Shown piece after piece: positions 1 through 10,039 of a stretch of 64,000 nt of DNA. Source of the stretch: Diphasiastrum complanatum (Eukaryota; Streptophyta; Lycopodiopsida; Lycopodiales; Lycopodiaceae). Below the pieces are notes generated by a model. The model made no database searches. It worked only from the letters and a program-made list of their open reading frames with translations, and was not told where the DNA came from. The DNA lies in the NCBI GenBank assembly GCA_029204225.1, contig CM055113.1:17184325-17248324 (forward strand). Direction: 5' to 3'. The stretch's first letter is position 1, and each line of letters begins with the position of its first letter. A program made the translations under genes and the position numbers.

Positions 1-418
1 ACTTTGAAGTTGCACTTACATTCAGTGCCCAAACATTTGATCACCATTCAAGCTTTCTTAGCCAAATGATTTGCAAAATGTTCTTGAGAACTTCTCCTGG
101 CTAACAGTTTTCCTGTTGCGCTGATTCTCTTTGAAAGACATTATGGTCATATATAAATACTCATCGATCTGAGTGATTGAGATTAGCTTGGGTTTTCTTT
201 GGATTCAAGTTTGTAACTCAAGACACTTTGCAGTTACATGATGATTCTGTTCAAATTTCTGGGCATTTGATGGGGTAGAGGATATTCTAGGCGTGGTGCC
301 ATGACCATAGTGGAGCTCACGATTATCCAGTCAGTCACTCAAATCAGGTTGGCAGTTGTGTATACAAGTTGCCGACTCCAACTATTTGAATCTAGGCTGT
401 AGGGTTGCCGATAAAACT

Positions 419-560
419 TTCGTGGAGCAAGCATGTTGGGCACAAAATGCTCGAAGGAGTCTAGTGGATGAGTTTATGAATATCCAAATGTGGCCACTGG
501 CGACAAATACATACAATGTATGAACTTTGAAGTACTACGCTGGGGTACAACATGCCTAAG
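419..560 (+). pseudogene. possible degenerate PPR-like relic
   Basis: Read from position 419, the plus strand gives a stretch containing WAQNARRSLVDEFMNIQM and then TNTYNV, a stop, and LKYYAGVQ. This is reminiscent of the AQNG...EAL.LF..MQ...T(F/Y)...LKACAGV pattern of plant organelle PPR repeats. It is only about one repeat long, has an in-frame stop and no flanking repeats, so chance similarity is quite possible. The rest of positions 1-660 holds nothing I recognise. Confidence 0.2.
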
Positions 561-662
561 TTCACATGAAGTTAGGGCAAAACTCTAGAAGTAGGATGCC
601 AAAGTAATCGAGATTCTAAATGCCTATGTTTAAGCCTTAGAAACCCGTTCTGACCCTTTTGG

Positions 663-743
663 GTTGGAACATACTGTACGGAACGTACTGTACATTCCAG
701 AATGTACTGGTTGGAACTTTTTTTTTAATTAAGAAAAAACAGG
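663..743. repeat. palindromic word island (GTAC/GGAAC type) with T/A run
   Basis: About 50 bases are built from overlapping copies of TGTAC, GTACT, GGAAC and their complements, then T9-AATTAAG-A6. The layout (dense palindromic words next to a T/A homopolymer) is that of the other word islands in the window, such as 29389-29470. No terminal repeat or target duplication was found, so which element it ends is unknown. Confidence 0.45.
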
Positions 744-1468
744 TCCTGAATGCTCCAACAATTCCAGTTAATGAGATCCAACTGCAGTGCCAAGCACATC
801 TGTATACTGACATTGATTCCAAGCGCATCTATGTCCTGACCTGAGTATTCATAGCTTGTGAATCATAAACGATTCAACATCTGCATGATAATATTTCAAA
901 TGAACAAAATCCTACCTCCTCCTGCAATGCGTCCAGATTGTAGGAACAAATTCTCATTTCCGGATACAGATGCACTTGGAGTCAATGTGGCTTTTGCATC
1001 AGAGCTGAGGCACTCCTTCCCGAAGACTGAAGGGGTAGCCTCGCACAAAAATCAGCACCATCTCGGAATGGATCTAGAGGTGTTGAAAAAAATATGGAGA
1101 GGTTCGTAATGTGCTGCTCCAGGGCATTGATCTCCTTTCCCGAGGGATTATTGGCCACCTAAACAGACCTGGGGTTGAAAATGATTGTAAAATGAGTTGT
1201 GACTTACAATCACTATAATGTCGAAATGAATACTTAAGCATAGAGTGAATGAGCATAGCCAGTTTTGATTGTAACTCCATGGTTCTCTATTTGGCAATAT
1301 GAGTACCTTCAATTTATTGGGCTCTTGAAATTGTTTTTGTAGGCCTAACTTATTATTTTAAACCCCCCTTCTTTAGATGAGACTATTTCAATACAGAAGG
1401 CTAAATGCCCTATATTGGAACCCTATAGGACATTGCATTTGGAACGTTGTAGATTGTTTCCATTTTAG
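744..1468. other. unassigned spacer
   Basis: No recognisable gene. An open frame on the plus strand at 858-1109 (83 codons) has no motif, signal or similarity I know. The end of this spacer leads into a TATA box at 1469. Confidence 0.4.
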
Positions 1469-1477
1469 TATAAATAG
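1469..1477 (+). promoter_or_regulatory. TATA box of the small ORF at 1514
   Basis: TATAAATAG lies 45 bases upstream of the ATG at 1514, which is where a plant TATA box should be for a transcript with a very short leader. The sequence match is good, but transcription is inferred. Confidence 0.5.
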
Positions 1478-1513
1478 GGGCCATGGGCAGTTCGAGAAAC
1501 AAGGTGTCGTGAG

Positions 1514-1879
1514 ATGGCAGAGCGCATACCACCAAGGCCTGAGGGCAAAGCCAGGAGGAAGCTCGAGGAAGATTTCCGAAGGCACAACGAAAGGCATCGA
1601 AAGCAAGAGGCAGACATTGCAGAGATGCTGCGACGAACACGGGATAGACACCCAGAGCTGCAGATCCCCGCCCCCCGCTGTGGCCCCTGCTCCCGCTGTC
1701 GAGCTGGATTTGGATGAGCAGATCGGAATGAACTTCACATGACGGCAGCTCATCATGGTCAGGGAAAGGGCTGCCCGCCGTCGGGCTGGCCAGGAGGCGG
1801 CTCGGGGTAACCGGGAGCAGAGTGAGAGTGACATAACAATGCTCCTGATGAGGGCGAGGAGTCAGTGGAGGATCCATAG
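1514..1879 (+). pseudogene. small highly charged ORF convergent to the hAT gene, frameshifted
   Basis: I do not recognise this protein. It starts with MAERIPPRPEGKARRKLEED and runs about 55 codons as an Arg/Glu-rich, probably helical segment (RRHNERHRKQEADIAEMLRR). A Pro/Ala stretch follows. Coding character then continues in other frames: RQLIMVRERAARRRAGQEAA and a final acidic APDEGEESVEDP before a TAG at 1877-1879. At least two frame changes and one in-frame TGA (1740) break it. A TATA box sits 45 bases upstream. It points toward the minus-strand hAT gene ending at 2379, so it could be a second ORF of the same element or a captured fragment. It may also be a host mini-gene. Confidence 0.4.
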
Positions 1880-2378
1880 GAATGTTTAGCATAGATGGGG
1901 TCTAGCCGTATGTGGCTGACTGTTGTTATGTAATGTTCATCAGTAGATGAGGCAGCATTTAATGTCTAGCATAGTGTAAAAAACAGCCCTAGCCGTATGT
2001 GGCGGGAATACGTATTGTTATTTTGATACATTTGATGAATTAATGTACGGTGTGTTTTTTGTGCAATGCGTGCCTTGTGTATTGCAATCTGATGTATGTG
2101 TTTATGAAATGCTATCAGGGGGGTTGTATTTCTATGTTTTGCATATGCTCTCAATCTCTGTAGTGAAAACTAACTGAAAACACGCACACACCATTTGAAG
2201 TAAAACTGCAAGTAGAACATCACAATTACAAGCTGACAAATACACATTGTGCAGTGAATAGAATATGTCCAACATTGAATATAATATGGAAAATGGTCTG
2301 AATACAATGTTCGACCATCTGGTCGCCAAACATGGAACATGATATGAAATTGCTAAAAATAAAACAACAGAGCCACAA
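1880..2378. other. spacer between convergent ORFs with a short direct repeat
   Basis: No coding signal in this AT-rich stretch. The word TAGCCGTATGTGGC occurs twice (about 1903 and 1988), each preceded at some distance by a TAGCATAG word, so a diverged direct repeat of about 80 bases is present. Confidence 0.4.
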
Positions 2379-5035
2379 TCAATGCTCTGGCTCTGACTCA
2401 GACGAATGCTTTGGAGACAAATCAGGGCCCCGAGTTGACTCTCGCAACCGATATCTATGCCTGTCTGGAGCTGGCATGGGCTGTGTATCAGAAGAGGAGG
2501 ACTTGTCACTAGCATCATCCCAATCTGCCTCTGCATCAGCCCCCAAGCAAGCCAAACCAGCAACACCCGCTCCAGCTCGCTGTAATGCTGCACCTCTAGC
2601 TGTACCTGGAGCCTTGCGTGGTCGTCCTCTCCTCCCTGGCAGTTTCTGTGCCTTGCCTTTTTTGTTCGGTGCACCCTTGGGCCTTCCTGGTCTCTTGCGG
2701 ACAAGAGGAGTGTCAATGCCTCGTCACCCCCATGCAAATCACCTGGCTGGCCAGGCTGGGCCCAAGCTAAGGCCGGCTGGGATAGGGAAGCGAAAGAGGG
2801 AACTCCTGTGCAGTTGAGCGAGGATGATGAGCTCCTGGAGTGTGTGCCCGAGGGGCTGCTGCTGGTGGAGGGACTGGCTGTGAAGGAGGCAAGTACAGCG
2901 GCGATATGTACTGAAAGGGGCGCTGCGGTGGCCAGTACTGGTACATCCTGGTGCTGCCAAAGGAGGAGGACGTGGAGTGGGTGCTGCCATTGGAGGAGCA
3001 GCTGAGGAGCCACTGTGGATGTGGGCGCTGCGAGAGAAAACCTGGGCACAGATGGTGGCCTGCCATGGAGACCTGGTGCTGCAGAAGTGGACGGCGATGG
3101 AGGGGCTGCAGGCCTGAATGGCATCGGTGGCACTAGAGGAGCTGTGCGGCGCACATATACCCTCTGAGGAGCTGGAGGAACTGTGGGCACCTCGTGCGGC
3201 TGCTCTGGTTGTGACTCTGTATATGGCATCCTGGCAAGAGATGAAGGGGGTGCCCTGACACTCGACATCTGCTGGGCCTCTGAATCAAATGTGGCAATCA
3301 GGTCGTCCAGCTGGGCATCTGAATACAAATGCTCTGGGCTCTGGGCCTCATCCTGTGCATCAACCTCTGAATCATCCTGTGCCTCATCATGTGCACCAAC
3401 CTCTGAATCATCCCGTGCCTCATCATGTGCATACACCAGTCCAAGTGTTGACCCCTCGCTGTCAGCCATGCGGAGCACAATGTAGAGTGGTCGAAGCAGT
3501 CCTGACAATGTCTGTGCATCCCTCCAGAACTGGTCTCCCCTCATCGTGGAAGAAAATTGCTCCCCATCCTCAGTGCGCGGAAACGTACTGGCACACCATA
3601 GATCGCTGGCAACCATCTGTAGAAGCTGGGCCCTGCAAATGATCAAACAGTCGATGACCACCAAGTCGAATGCAAAGCGTGTGGGCGCTCTGGCTGAAGG
3701 AGGTTCAGATGGCTGAACACCCGAAACATGGCTAGAACACGCCTCTTTTTGGTGACAAAAGTCACCAGGAAGAGGGCCTCCCGGACGATGGCTCTAACCC
3801 AAGGAAGTGCTCCTATGTCCCCCATCAGAAGGTCTATGCCGTGCGCTGCACAGGGGGTATGAACAATATGAGGGAACTCGGCCTCTAGCAGTACACCCAT
3901 CTGAATGCAATTCGTGGCATTGTCCGTCACCACCATGACGACATGCTGTGGGCCCATGGCTAGGATGGAAGACCTGATGACATCAAACATGAACTCTGCA
4001 GATATGACTCTCCCCCCCCTACTGCAATCCACTGCCCTCAAAAACTGTGTGCCCATGCAGCTGGAGACCAGTATGTTGAGGATCGGCCTCCTCCTGACAT
4101 CAGTCCAGCCATCGGACATGATGCTGCAACCGTAAGTGGCCCAGTATCGACGCAGAGGCTCCATCTCTCTAGACAAGGACTCAACCCTATCCCTCAGCAT
4201 GTGTGTGCGGACAACCTCTGAACTAGGGACTCTCCAGCTAGGTCTGACAGACTGTGCAAGGCGGAAGGCCCTCTGAAGGGCTCAAAGTCGGTGATGGCAA
4301 AGGGTAGGTTCAGCTCGTAAATCAGACTGGCCACGGCCTGTGTGGCCTCTCTTTCCATGTGCGGCTGATGCGCGCTGCGAATGGTCTGCTGCACAAGGGC
4401 TCTCCCTGGTGGGCGATGGGTGGTGGACCTCCAGCACGGTGCACCAACCGTGACGGGAATGGACGATGACGCGACAGGCTGGGCACTGGTGGATGCATCG
4501 GCTGTAGACGTGGAATGGGGAGAGTGGGATGCACTGGCAGGGATGGGTGCAGCAGCATAGGTTGGGTGCACTGGTGGAGGGGCAACATCTAGCATGGGGT
4601 ACGAAAACTGCTGGCTGAGGAGGTCATCCGGATGGGAAGGGAAGGAAGAAGGGATCTCTTCCACATCCTCGAAGGCCCCAGCAGTAGCATCTTGGGCCTG
4701 CTCGGGTGGCGGAAAGTCCATGAGAAAGTCGTAGACTGGGGGAGTGCGAGCAACAGTGGGTGGTGGTGGAACCGCAGTGGCAACTGGCGGACGCGATGGG
4801 ACGGGATCCACCGGAATCTGAGCAGATGGGGGTGCGTGAGGCAGAACTGCAAGGTGGCACCTTTTTTGGCGCGTGCACCAAGCAGATGGCCTTTTAGGCA
4901 AGTGAGGGATGCAGCAAACTCGACGAGACAGTATCGGCAGCGCACGATCTTCTGACCGGTCTTGTTGGCCTTGTCGGCAACCCGCCTGACAATGTCTACC
5001 TCGTCCCACAGACCGGAAAGGTCGGATTGCACCAT
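2379..5035 (-). pseudogene. hAT-like transposase gene with BED finger, DUF659 and AT-hooks (copy 1), frameshifted
   Basis: Minus-strand gene of a hAT-like DNA transposon. The chosen ATG (5035) precedes MVQSDLSGLWDEVDIVRR and a BED-type zinc finger (CRYC...LKGHLLG). A Pro-rich linker follows, then a DUF659 block (about 4200-3690) with DGWTD, VVTDNATNC and TPCAAHGIDLL. The core continues through SEGSTLGLVY. Instead of the usual hAT dimerisation domain, the C-terminus has three acidic repeats (HDEA.DDSEV, about 3440-3350), a Pro/Ser-rich region and two AT-hooks (KRPGRPKG and RRGRPRK, about 2700-2610), ending SESEPEH-stop at 2379. Reading it needs changes of frame near 4840, 4210, 3680, 3100 and 2700, so it is a pseudogene or heavily indel-bearing. 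DNA binding and transposition are inferred from the family. Confidence 0.7.
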
Positions 5036-5320
5036 TGCAGATGAAATGAGGGATGGATTGTTGGAGAAAAAACAGCAGGGTTCACTGTTGGAGAGACGCT
5101 GAAAATGGGCGAAGGCAGGGCGAAGCAAGTCAGATGCAAGGCAAGGCGTTGCGTGGGCGAAGGGCGACGCAAGGAATCAGAAGGTAGGTAGGCAAAAACA
5201 ACAACGATGGCAGGGCGGAGGAGGGTGCAAAAAAATTTGAGATGAAATGCGAGGGGGGCGGGTAGGTTTAGGTTAAAAAAAATTTAAAAAAATATTAAAT
5301 ATTACATAATATATTATATT
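5036..5320. other. 5' flank of hAT copy 1
   Basis: No gene. It is a purine-rich leader (many GGCGAAGG-like words), then an A-run and an AT-rich block running into the GGTACC word island at 5321. It is the likely leader and promoter region of the minus-strand hAT gene, but no clear TATA box was identified. Confidence 0.3.
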
Positions 5321-6215
5321 GTGGTACCGCGGTACCAACATGGTACCGTGGTACCAGTATGGTCCCACGGTACCCAGTACCGCGAGAACCTATGATATAT
5401 ATATATATCATAGATCAAGCGGTACAAGAATCCGCAGATCCTGGTACCGCGGATCCATACTGATCCGCGGTACCATAATATATAATATTTTTTTTAATTA
5501 AAAAAAATAAAAATAAAATCAAGTGGGCAATATGGGTATCAGCTTGAAGCTGTTGACGAGAGCAGTGCATTTATGCAGGTTGCCAGTTCTGATGAGAGCG
5601 AACAGCCAAAGGACCAAGGGGATGCAAAACACCAAAAAGTGTGTTTTCGCTCAGGGAGTTGAAAGGCCAAATCATGAAGAGGTCGTACCGTCGGGGACCC
5701 CGCCCCCGGACCCCGCCGTTGGGGGCTCTGCCCCCCAAACCCCCTCGTCGGGGGGCTACCGCCCCCTGGACCCCCTGTTTCTCGGGGGGGCTACCGCCGC
5801 CCGAACCCCCCAAGACTTGATGCTATATAGAAACTGTAATCTAGCCATCTCATAACCATCGTGGTCTCACAGTAGACCCTGTACTAACAACTGTGCTCAG
5901 TAATGGCTTCTCCTCATAACGGGGGCCTCACAGCTTTGAGCTCACGGTTAACTAGTGACTACTAAACTGAGAGGTGCATTATTTAGTTGTCTAACACATT
6001 TTGTTGCTGGAAGCACCGGCAACCTGCATAAATGCACTGCTCTCGTCAAGAGCTTCAAGCTAATAACCATATTGCCCACTAAATTTTAAAAAAGAAAAAA
6101 TAATTTCTTTTAAAAAAAACAATTAAAAAAATGGTGCTTGCCCTGGTACCGCGGATTTTTGGGCGGCACCATAACCGCGGTACCACCATTATGGTATCGC
6201 GGTACCACGTGCCAC
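5321..6215. mobile_element. non-autonomous inverted-repeat element A (GGTACCGCGG termini)
   Basis: Both ends are packed with the word GGTACCGCGG and variants (5321-5480 and 6138-6215). Reading inward, GTGGTACCGC at the left faces GTGGCACGTGG on the opposite strand at the right. Inside lies a near-perfect second inverted repeat: 5522-5581 against 6021-6080, 57 of 60 bases paired (arm begins AGTGGGCAATATGG). The core holds a GC hairpin array. There is no transposase, so it is a MITE-like or foldback element. No clear target duplication was found; TA-rich DNA flanks both sides. The left word block might instead belong to the end of hAT copy 1. Confidence 0.6.
5636..5816. repeat. GC hairpin array, copy 1
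   Basis: After a short conserved lead (GTGTGTTTTCGCTCAGGGAG), four or five short GC stem-loops follow each other, each of the form GGGGGCTACCGCCCCC and separated by GGACCCC or AAACCCC. The same array with the same lead occurs at 6526-6665 inside element B. It is not coding, because any open frame is low-complexity Pro/Gly. Confidence 0.7.
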
Positions 6216-6224
6216 TATATATAT

Positions 6225-6901
6225 CATAGTTGCACTGCGTTTTCGCACTGCGTTTCAGAATCGCGTTCAGAAACGCGTTTCGGAATTTTTTGAAAAAAAT
6301 TCTAGAAACGTTTTTTTTAAATTGTTTTTTTGGGTTTTTTTTTTCGGTCAATATGGGTATCAGATGAAAGCTCTAATTAAGAGCATAATCACTGTGTAAT
6401 TTGCCAACTGTTTTGGGTGCAGGATGGTCCAGTTCAGGTGCATTAATCCATGTTGGGTTCTGTCAAGGATAACAATTCAGAACTAACCTCTAGCATGTCT
6501 GTTATGATCACAGATGGTCCCAGTAAGTGTGTTTTTGCTCAGGGAGTGGAAGGCCAAGTCCCCGAACCCTGCCGTTGGGGGGCGTTGCCCCCAAAACCTC
6601 CACCTGGGGGCTACCGCCCCCCGGACTCCCCGTTTTTCGGGGGGCTACCACCCCCCGAACCCCTTGAGCATTTATTGAAAACCAGAGCAAATAACAACCA
6701 AATAGCTATTGAAAATAAGATCTGTTTGTGCCCCATCTACTGCACTTCTGAGAGGCAAAACGCTTGTTTGACCATTGATCCCCTACAAAAATTTCAGCCA
6801 TAAGCTATTTTTCCAATTTTTTTTTTTTTTTTTTGCTATTCTGGGAGGAGAAACGCGGTTTCCGAAACGTCTCCTCCCAGAAACGCGATTCTGTGCAACT
6901 A

Positions 6902-6903
<2 letters not shown>
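6225..6903. mobile_element. hAT-type MITE, element B (GAAACG termini)
   Basis: The ends are exact 11-base inverted repeats, CATAGTTGCAC, at 6225-6235 and 6893-6903. ATATATAT occupies 6217-6224 and 6904-6911, consistent with an 8-bp hAT target duplication, though a TA microsatellite makes this weak. Subterminal DNA is dense in GAAACG/CGTTTC (6240-6320, 6850-6890). The interior starts TCAATATGGGTATCAG, like element A, and contains the second GC hairpin array. There is no coding capacity, so it must be mobilised in trans by a hAT transposase (inference). Confidence 0.65.
6526..6665. repeat. GC hairpin array, copy 2
   Basis: Same organisation as the array at 5636-5816: the lead GTGTGTTTTTGCTCAGGGAG, then serial GC stem-loops such as GGGGGCTACCGCCCCCC and GGGGGGCTACCACCCCCC. 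It lies at the centre of element B. Confidence 0.7.

Positions 6904-6940
<37 letters not shown>
6904..6940. repeat. TA microsatellite
   Basis: About 18 TA units flank the right end of element B. Short TA tracts also border element A, so these elements sit in TA-rich targets. Confidence 0.9.
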
Positions 6941-6941
<1 letters not shown>

Positions 6942-7126
6942 CCTTGCAGTATTCTACAATGTGGCACACTGCTACGGATTCACATTGTTTCTTCTGTAGT
7001 AGTTAACAGCAACTGACATTTCTGTGTTAGTGATTTATATTTACAGCAGCTGGCGTTTCTACGTCATTGTCCATCCAATTATAAGATGTACATATTTTAT
7101 TGTGCCATTCATTTCCGTTATTGTAA

Positions 7127-7300
7127 GATATGAGGGTCCGGGCCGTTTTGCCCGCGTCCGCGTTCAGCGTCCGAACCCGGACGCGTCCGACCCCTGGACG
7201 CGGGGCCGGACGCGTCTATTTTTTTTTTTGAAAAAAAAAAAATAGATGCGTCTGGGGGTCCGGACGCCCCCGGATGCACGCGTCCGGGGGTCTGGACCAG
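7127..7300. repeat. foldback island (GGACGCGTCC/GGTCCGGG words)
   Basis: Two arms dense in GGACGCG, CCGGACGCG and GGTCCGG flank a T11-G-A12 centre (about 7220-7245), with CGCGTCTA facing TAGATGCGTC, so the segment can fold on itself. The left arm beginning ATGAGGGTCCGGGCCG is homologous to the reverse complement of 21380-21490. No target duplication was found. Confidence 0.6.
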
Positions 7301-7745
7301 AGCGCGTTTCGGGGCATCTCTTCTGATTTGTGATGTTAGCTTGAGACTCACGTTTTTTTTTCGTGATAGCCAATTTCATTGGTTGCACTTTCTTTAGCCA
7401 TTTCATGTAGTGTCATCATTCTAAGAGCAATGCTATTGCCAATGCTTTATGTCGTTTAACTTCTCTTCTTTGCTGCTCTTCTACCCTCACTACTATTTTT
7501 TTTTATTGGTTGATGTTCTTCGTTGTGCTGATTTTCAAATGTTTAAACTTTATCCTTCTGCTCAACCACCTCCTCCTATTCGCAATCAAGTTTATTCTTG
7601 TTAACCGATGTCTCTATCATTATGGGGCTCTCTGTTGGCTTCACAGTATTGTGGATGTTCTGCTCTACACTTTAATTTGATGCCCATTGTTCGTGCATTG
7701 GTTGTCACTATGGTATTTGAGCTATATGTTATATCTCAAGAAAAT
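7301..7745 (+). other. spacer with possible gypsy RNase H tail
   Basis: Mostly featureless. On the plus strand near 7425-7450 a short KSNAIANALCRL stretch resembles the N..AD.LSR end of gypsy RNase H. It is too short to call on its own. Confidence 0.2.
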
Positions 7746-8590
7746 TGTGCTCTAGAGTGACTTCAACCTTTTTCACAAATTCGTTTGACATTCAATGCTA
7801 AAGGAATACTAGGGTTCCAAAGTCGGTGAGGCTAAACAAGAAATGGTAAGTCCATATCTTTAGACACATTTTTGTAGACGATAATGGTGAGTCGATTGAG
7901 TCAATCAGTATATTTCTAACCATTAAGAATGTTATTTGAGCTTTGTTAATTCTCAAGCTTATCTTATTCTAGATAGTAGTGAGCAAAGTAGTCAGTAGCT
8001 TGTGCACAAAATGTGCAAAAGTCTATCAAAAAATGCACATGAGGTTTTAGGGACTCCATACAAGAGAAACCCTTTTGGAATCTGAGGAATTGTCATTGGT
8101 TTTAGGCTTCAGTGGGTTAATATTTTATAATAAAAAATAAAATATCACATTTTTAGAACTAGGTTGTTGGATAAAGTAAGCAAATTTTTCTCTAACTCAA
8201 GCCCTTGAGAGATTTGTTAAGCTAGATTATGTTTCGAAAACAATTTGCTCTAGAGTGGCGTGTCAAACTCAATGTTGAAGGTTTAGTATCAGGGTTTTAA
8301 TGATCCATGCTTAAGATGTCATTCAGTGTGACTATCTTTTAACAACTTTTTGTAGAAAGTAACTATGAGCTACTGAATACATTTCTATCACTAGAGAACA
8401 TTATTTGAGCTAGGTTATCTCTCAAGCTTATCCTACTCTAGACAACAATGAGCACAATAGTTGTGATACATGTACATGTCATGCAAAAATCTGTTCAACA
8501 TTGCACATATTTAGGGTTTTTGGAACTTCATACAAGAGAAAGCTTAATGGTTTCCCATGACTTCTGTTTGGTCTTTGACTCAATGGTTTG
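7746..8590. repeat. diverged direct duplication, period about 490 bp
   Basis: Two noncoding stretches (about 7746-8110 and 8245-8590) share in the same order CTCTAGAGTG, a TTTTTGTAGA word, TTATTTGAGCT, TCTCAAGCTTATC, ACTCTAGA and CATACAAGAGAAA. They are clearly related but heavily diverged. The source is unknown. Confidence 0.5.
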
Positions 8591-8776
8591 GACATTCTCA
8601 TCATGAATAAAAAAGATCACAAATTTATTACTGGGGTGTTGGACAAGGACATCCAAAATTTCTACTTTCTTCATGGTCAAGTAAAAGATTATGTACACTC
8701 CCACACATAAGAACAACATTTCTTAATAACATGGACTATGGCAAGTATGTCTTTCTTGTGAGTGGAATAACAAGCT

Positions 8777-9900
8777 TTATAAGAACAAAATTTTTGAGCT
8801 CGATTTAAGGATAACACGTAATCTAGTAGAACCAACATCAGTCTTAACAATGAATTGCCTATCAAATTCAGTCAAGTGAAGAATAGGGACGGTGGCAAGC
8901 AAATGCTTAAGGGACTCAAACGCCAGCTGACAATCAGTATACCATCCAAAAGGGGTTCGTTTGCAAAGAATGGAATGCAAGGGTGAGGATACAATAACAA
9001 AGGGAGGAATGGTGATTTGATGATGGAGTGGCAAGTCCAAAGAACATGCAAACATTATTTATACTAATAGGTAAAGGCTATGATTGTATTGTTTGAACTT
9101 TAGTGGGATCAATTGATAGAAACTATGAACCCTAGAAACTCAATCGTAGAAGTAGCAAAAGTACATTTGGATATTATAGCATAGAGTTTTGCGAGATGAG
9201 AGGAGTTGTAGTTTCCAAGTAGTGGTTGATATGGGATTTGAAGGTGGGGTTGTATATGAGGATGTCATCGAAATAGACTAGCATACAAAGGCCAATTAAT
9301 CACTTGAACACATTGTTCGTAGCATTTAGAAAAGTGGGGGGACCATTTGTGACTCAAAATGCTAAAATACGGAATTTGTGAGGATGAGAGGTTGTACGGA
9401 ATGTAGTAATGTACTCGACATGTGGATGGATGTGAATTTGGTGGTAGCTTGTTCCGTGAGAATAGGTTGACTTTTGAGACATTGGTGGTTTTACTAGTTG
9501 GTCAAAGAGGATGTCCATCTGTGGTATTGCATATAGATTGCCAATAATGTGTTTATTGATAACCGAATAACATGTTTGTAAGAGTTTGATGCCATCTCTT
9601 TAGTCAACAAGTAACACAACCTCACCAAAAGGACTGCTTCTAGGGACAATCAAACCTCGATGTTGTAAATTAGATACTTGATATTGAATCTCTGATTGTT
9701 GAAATTTGGACATGTGAAATGGTGTCGTGAAACATGACTGCTCTTGTTGAGAACTCAATGTGGTGATTAGTATCCCAAAATGGGGATAAATTCTCGATCT
9801 CTTGAAAAACACGATGTTGTTGTACTTAGTTTGTAATAGCTTGTCACATAGTAGTTAAATCTATTGCATCATGTCAAGGATCTGTCATCTATGGCAAGTG
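8777..9900 (-). pseudogene. Ty3/gypsy reverse transcriptase-RNase H relic
   Basis: Decayed pol of a gypsy retrotransposon, read right to left. At 9812-9600 is the RT N-terminal segment (YQVSNLQHRGLIVPRSSPFG). At about 9600-9100, in shifting frames, are DGIKLL, a YHQI palm-like word and the catalytic LVYFDDILIY motif. At 9055-8777 is the RT-RNase H connection (PFGWYTDCQLAFESLKHLL ... FIVKTD). Many stops and frame changes mean it encodes nothing now. The gag-protease part lies at 10040-10640 on the same strand. LTRs were not found. Confidence 0.7.
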
Positions 9901-10039
9901 CTACCTGATGGATGCATTTAAAAGTTGCGGATGAAGGCTTGAACAAGCTTCAAGCACATTGTTTTAGTTGGTAACATGGTTGAGAATCAATGTCATAGAA
10001 TGTGTAACCATAACCATCATGAGTGATAGACATTTGCTG

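Noticed and set aside
2132-3664. The 510-codon minus-strand frame as one protein
   Set aside because: Only its first part is the hAT core; AT-hooks and the natural stop are in another frame, so most of this frame is out of register.
5523-5855. Pro-rich open frame over the GC array, and its sibling at 6450-6803
   Set aside because: The frame follows the GC hairpin array; there are no codon features, and both copies are better explained as structured repeats.
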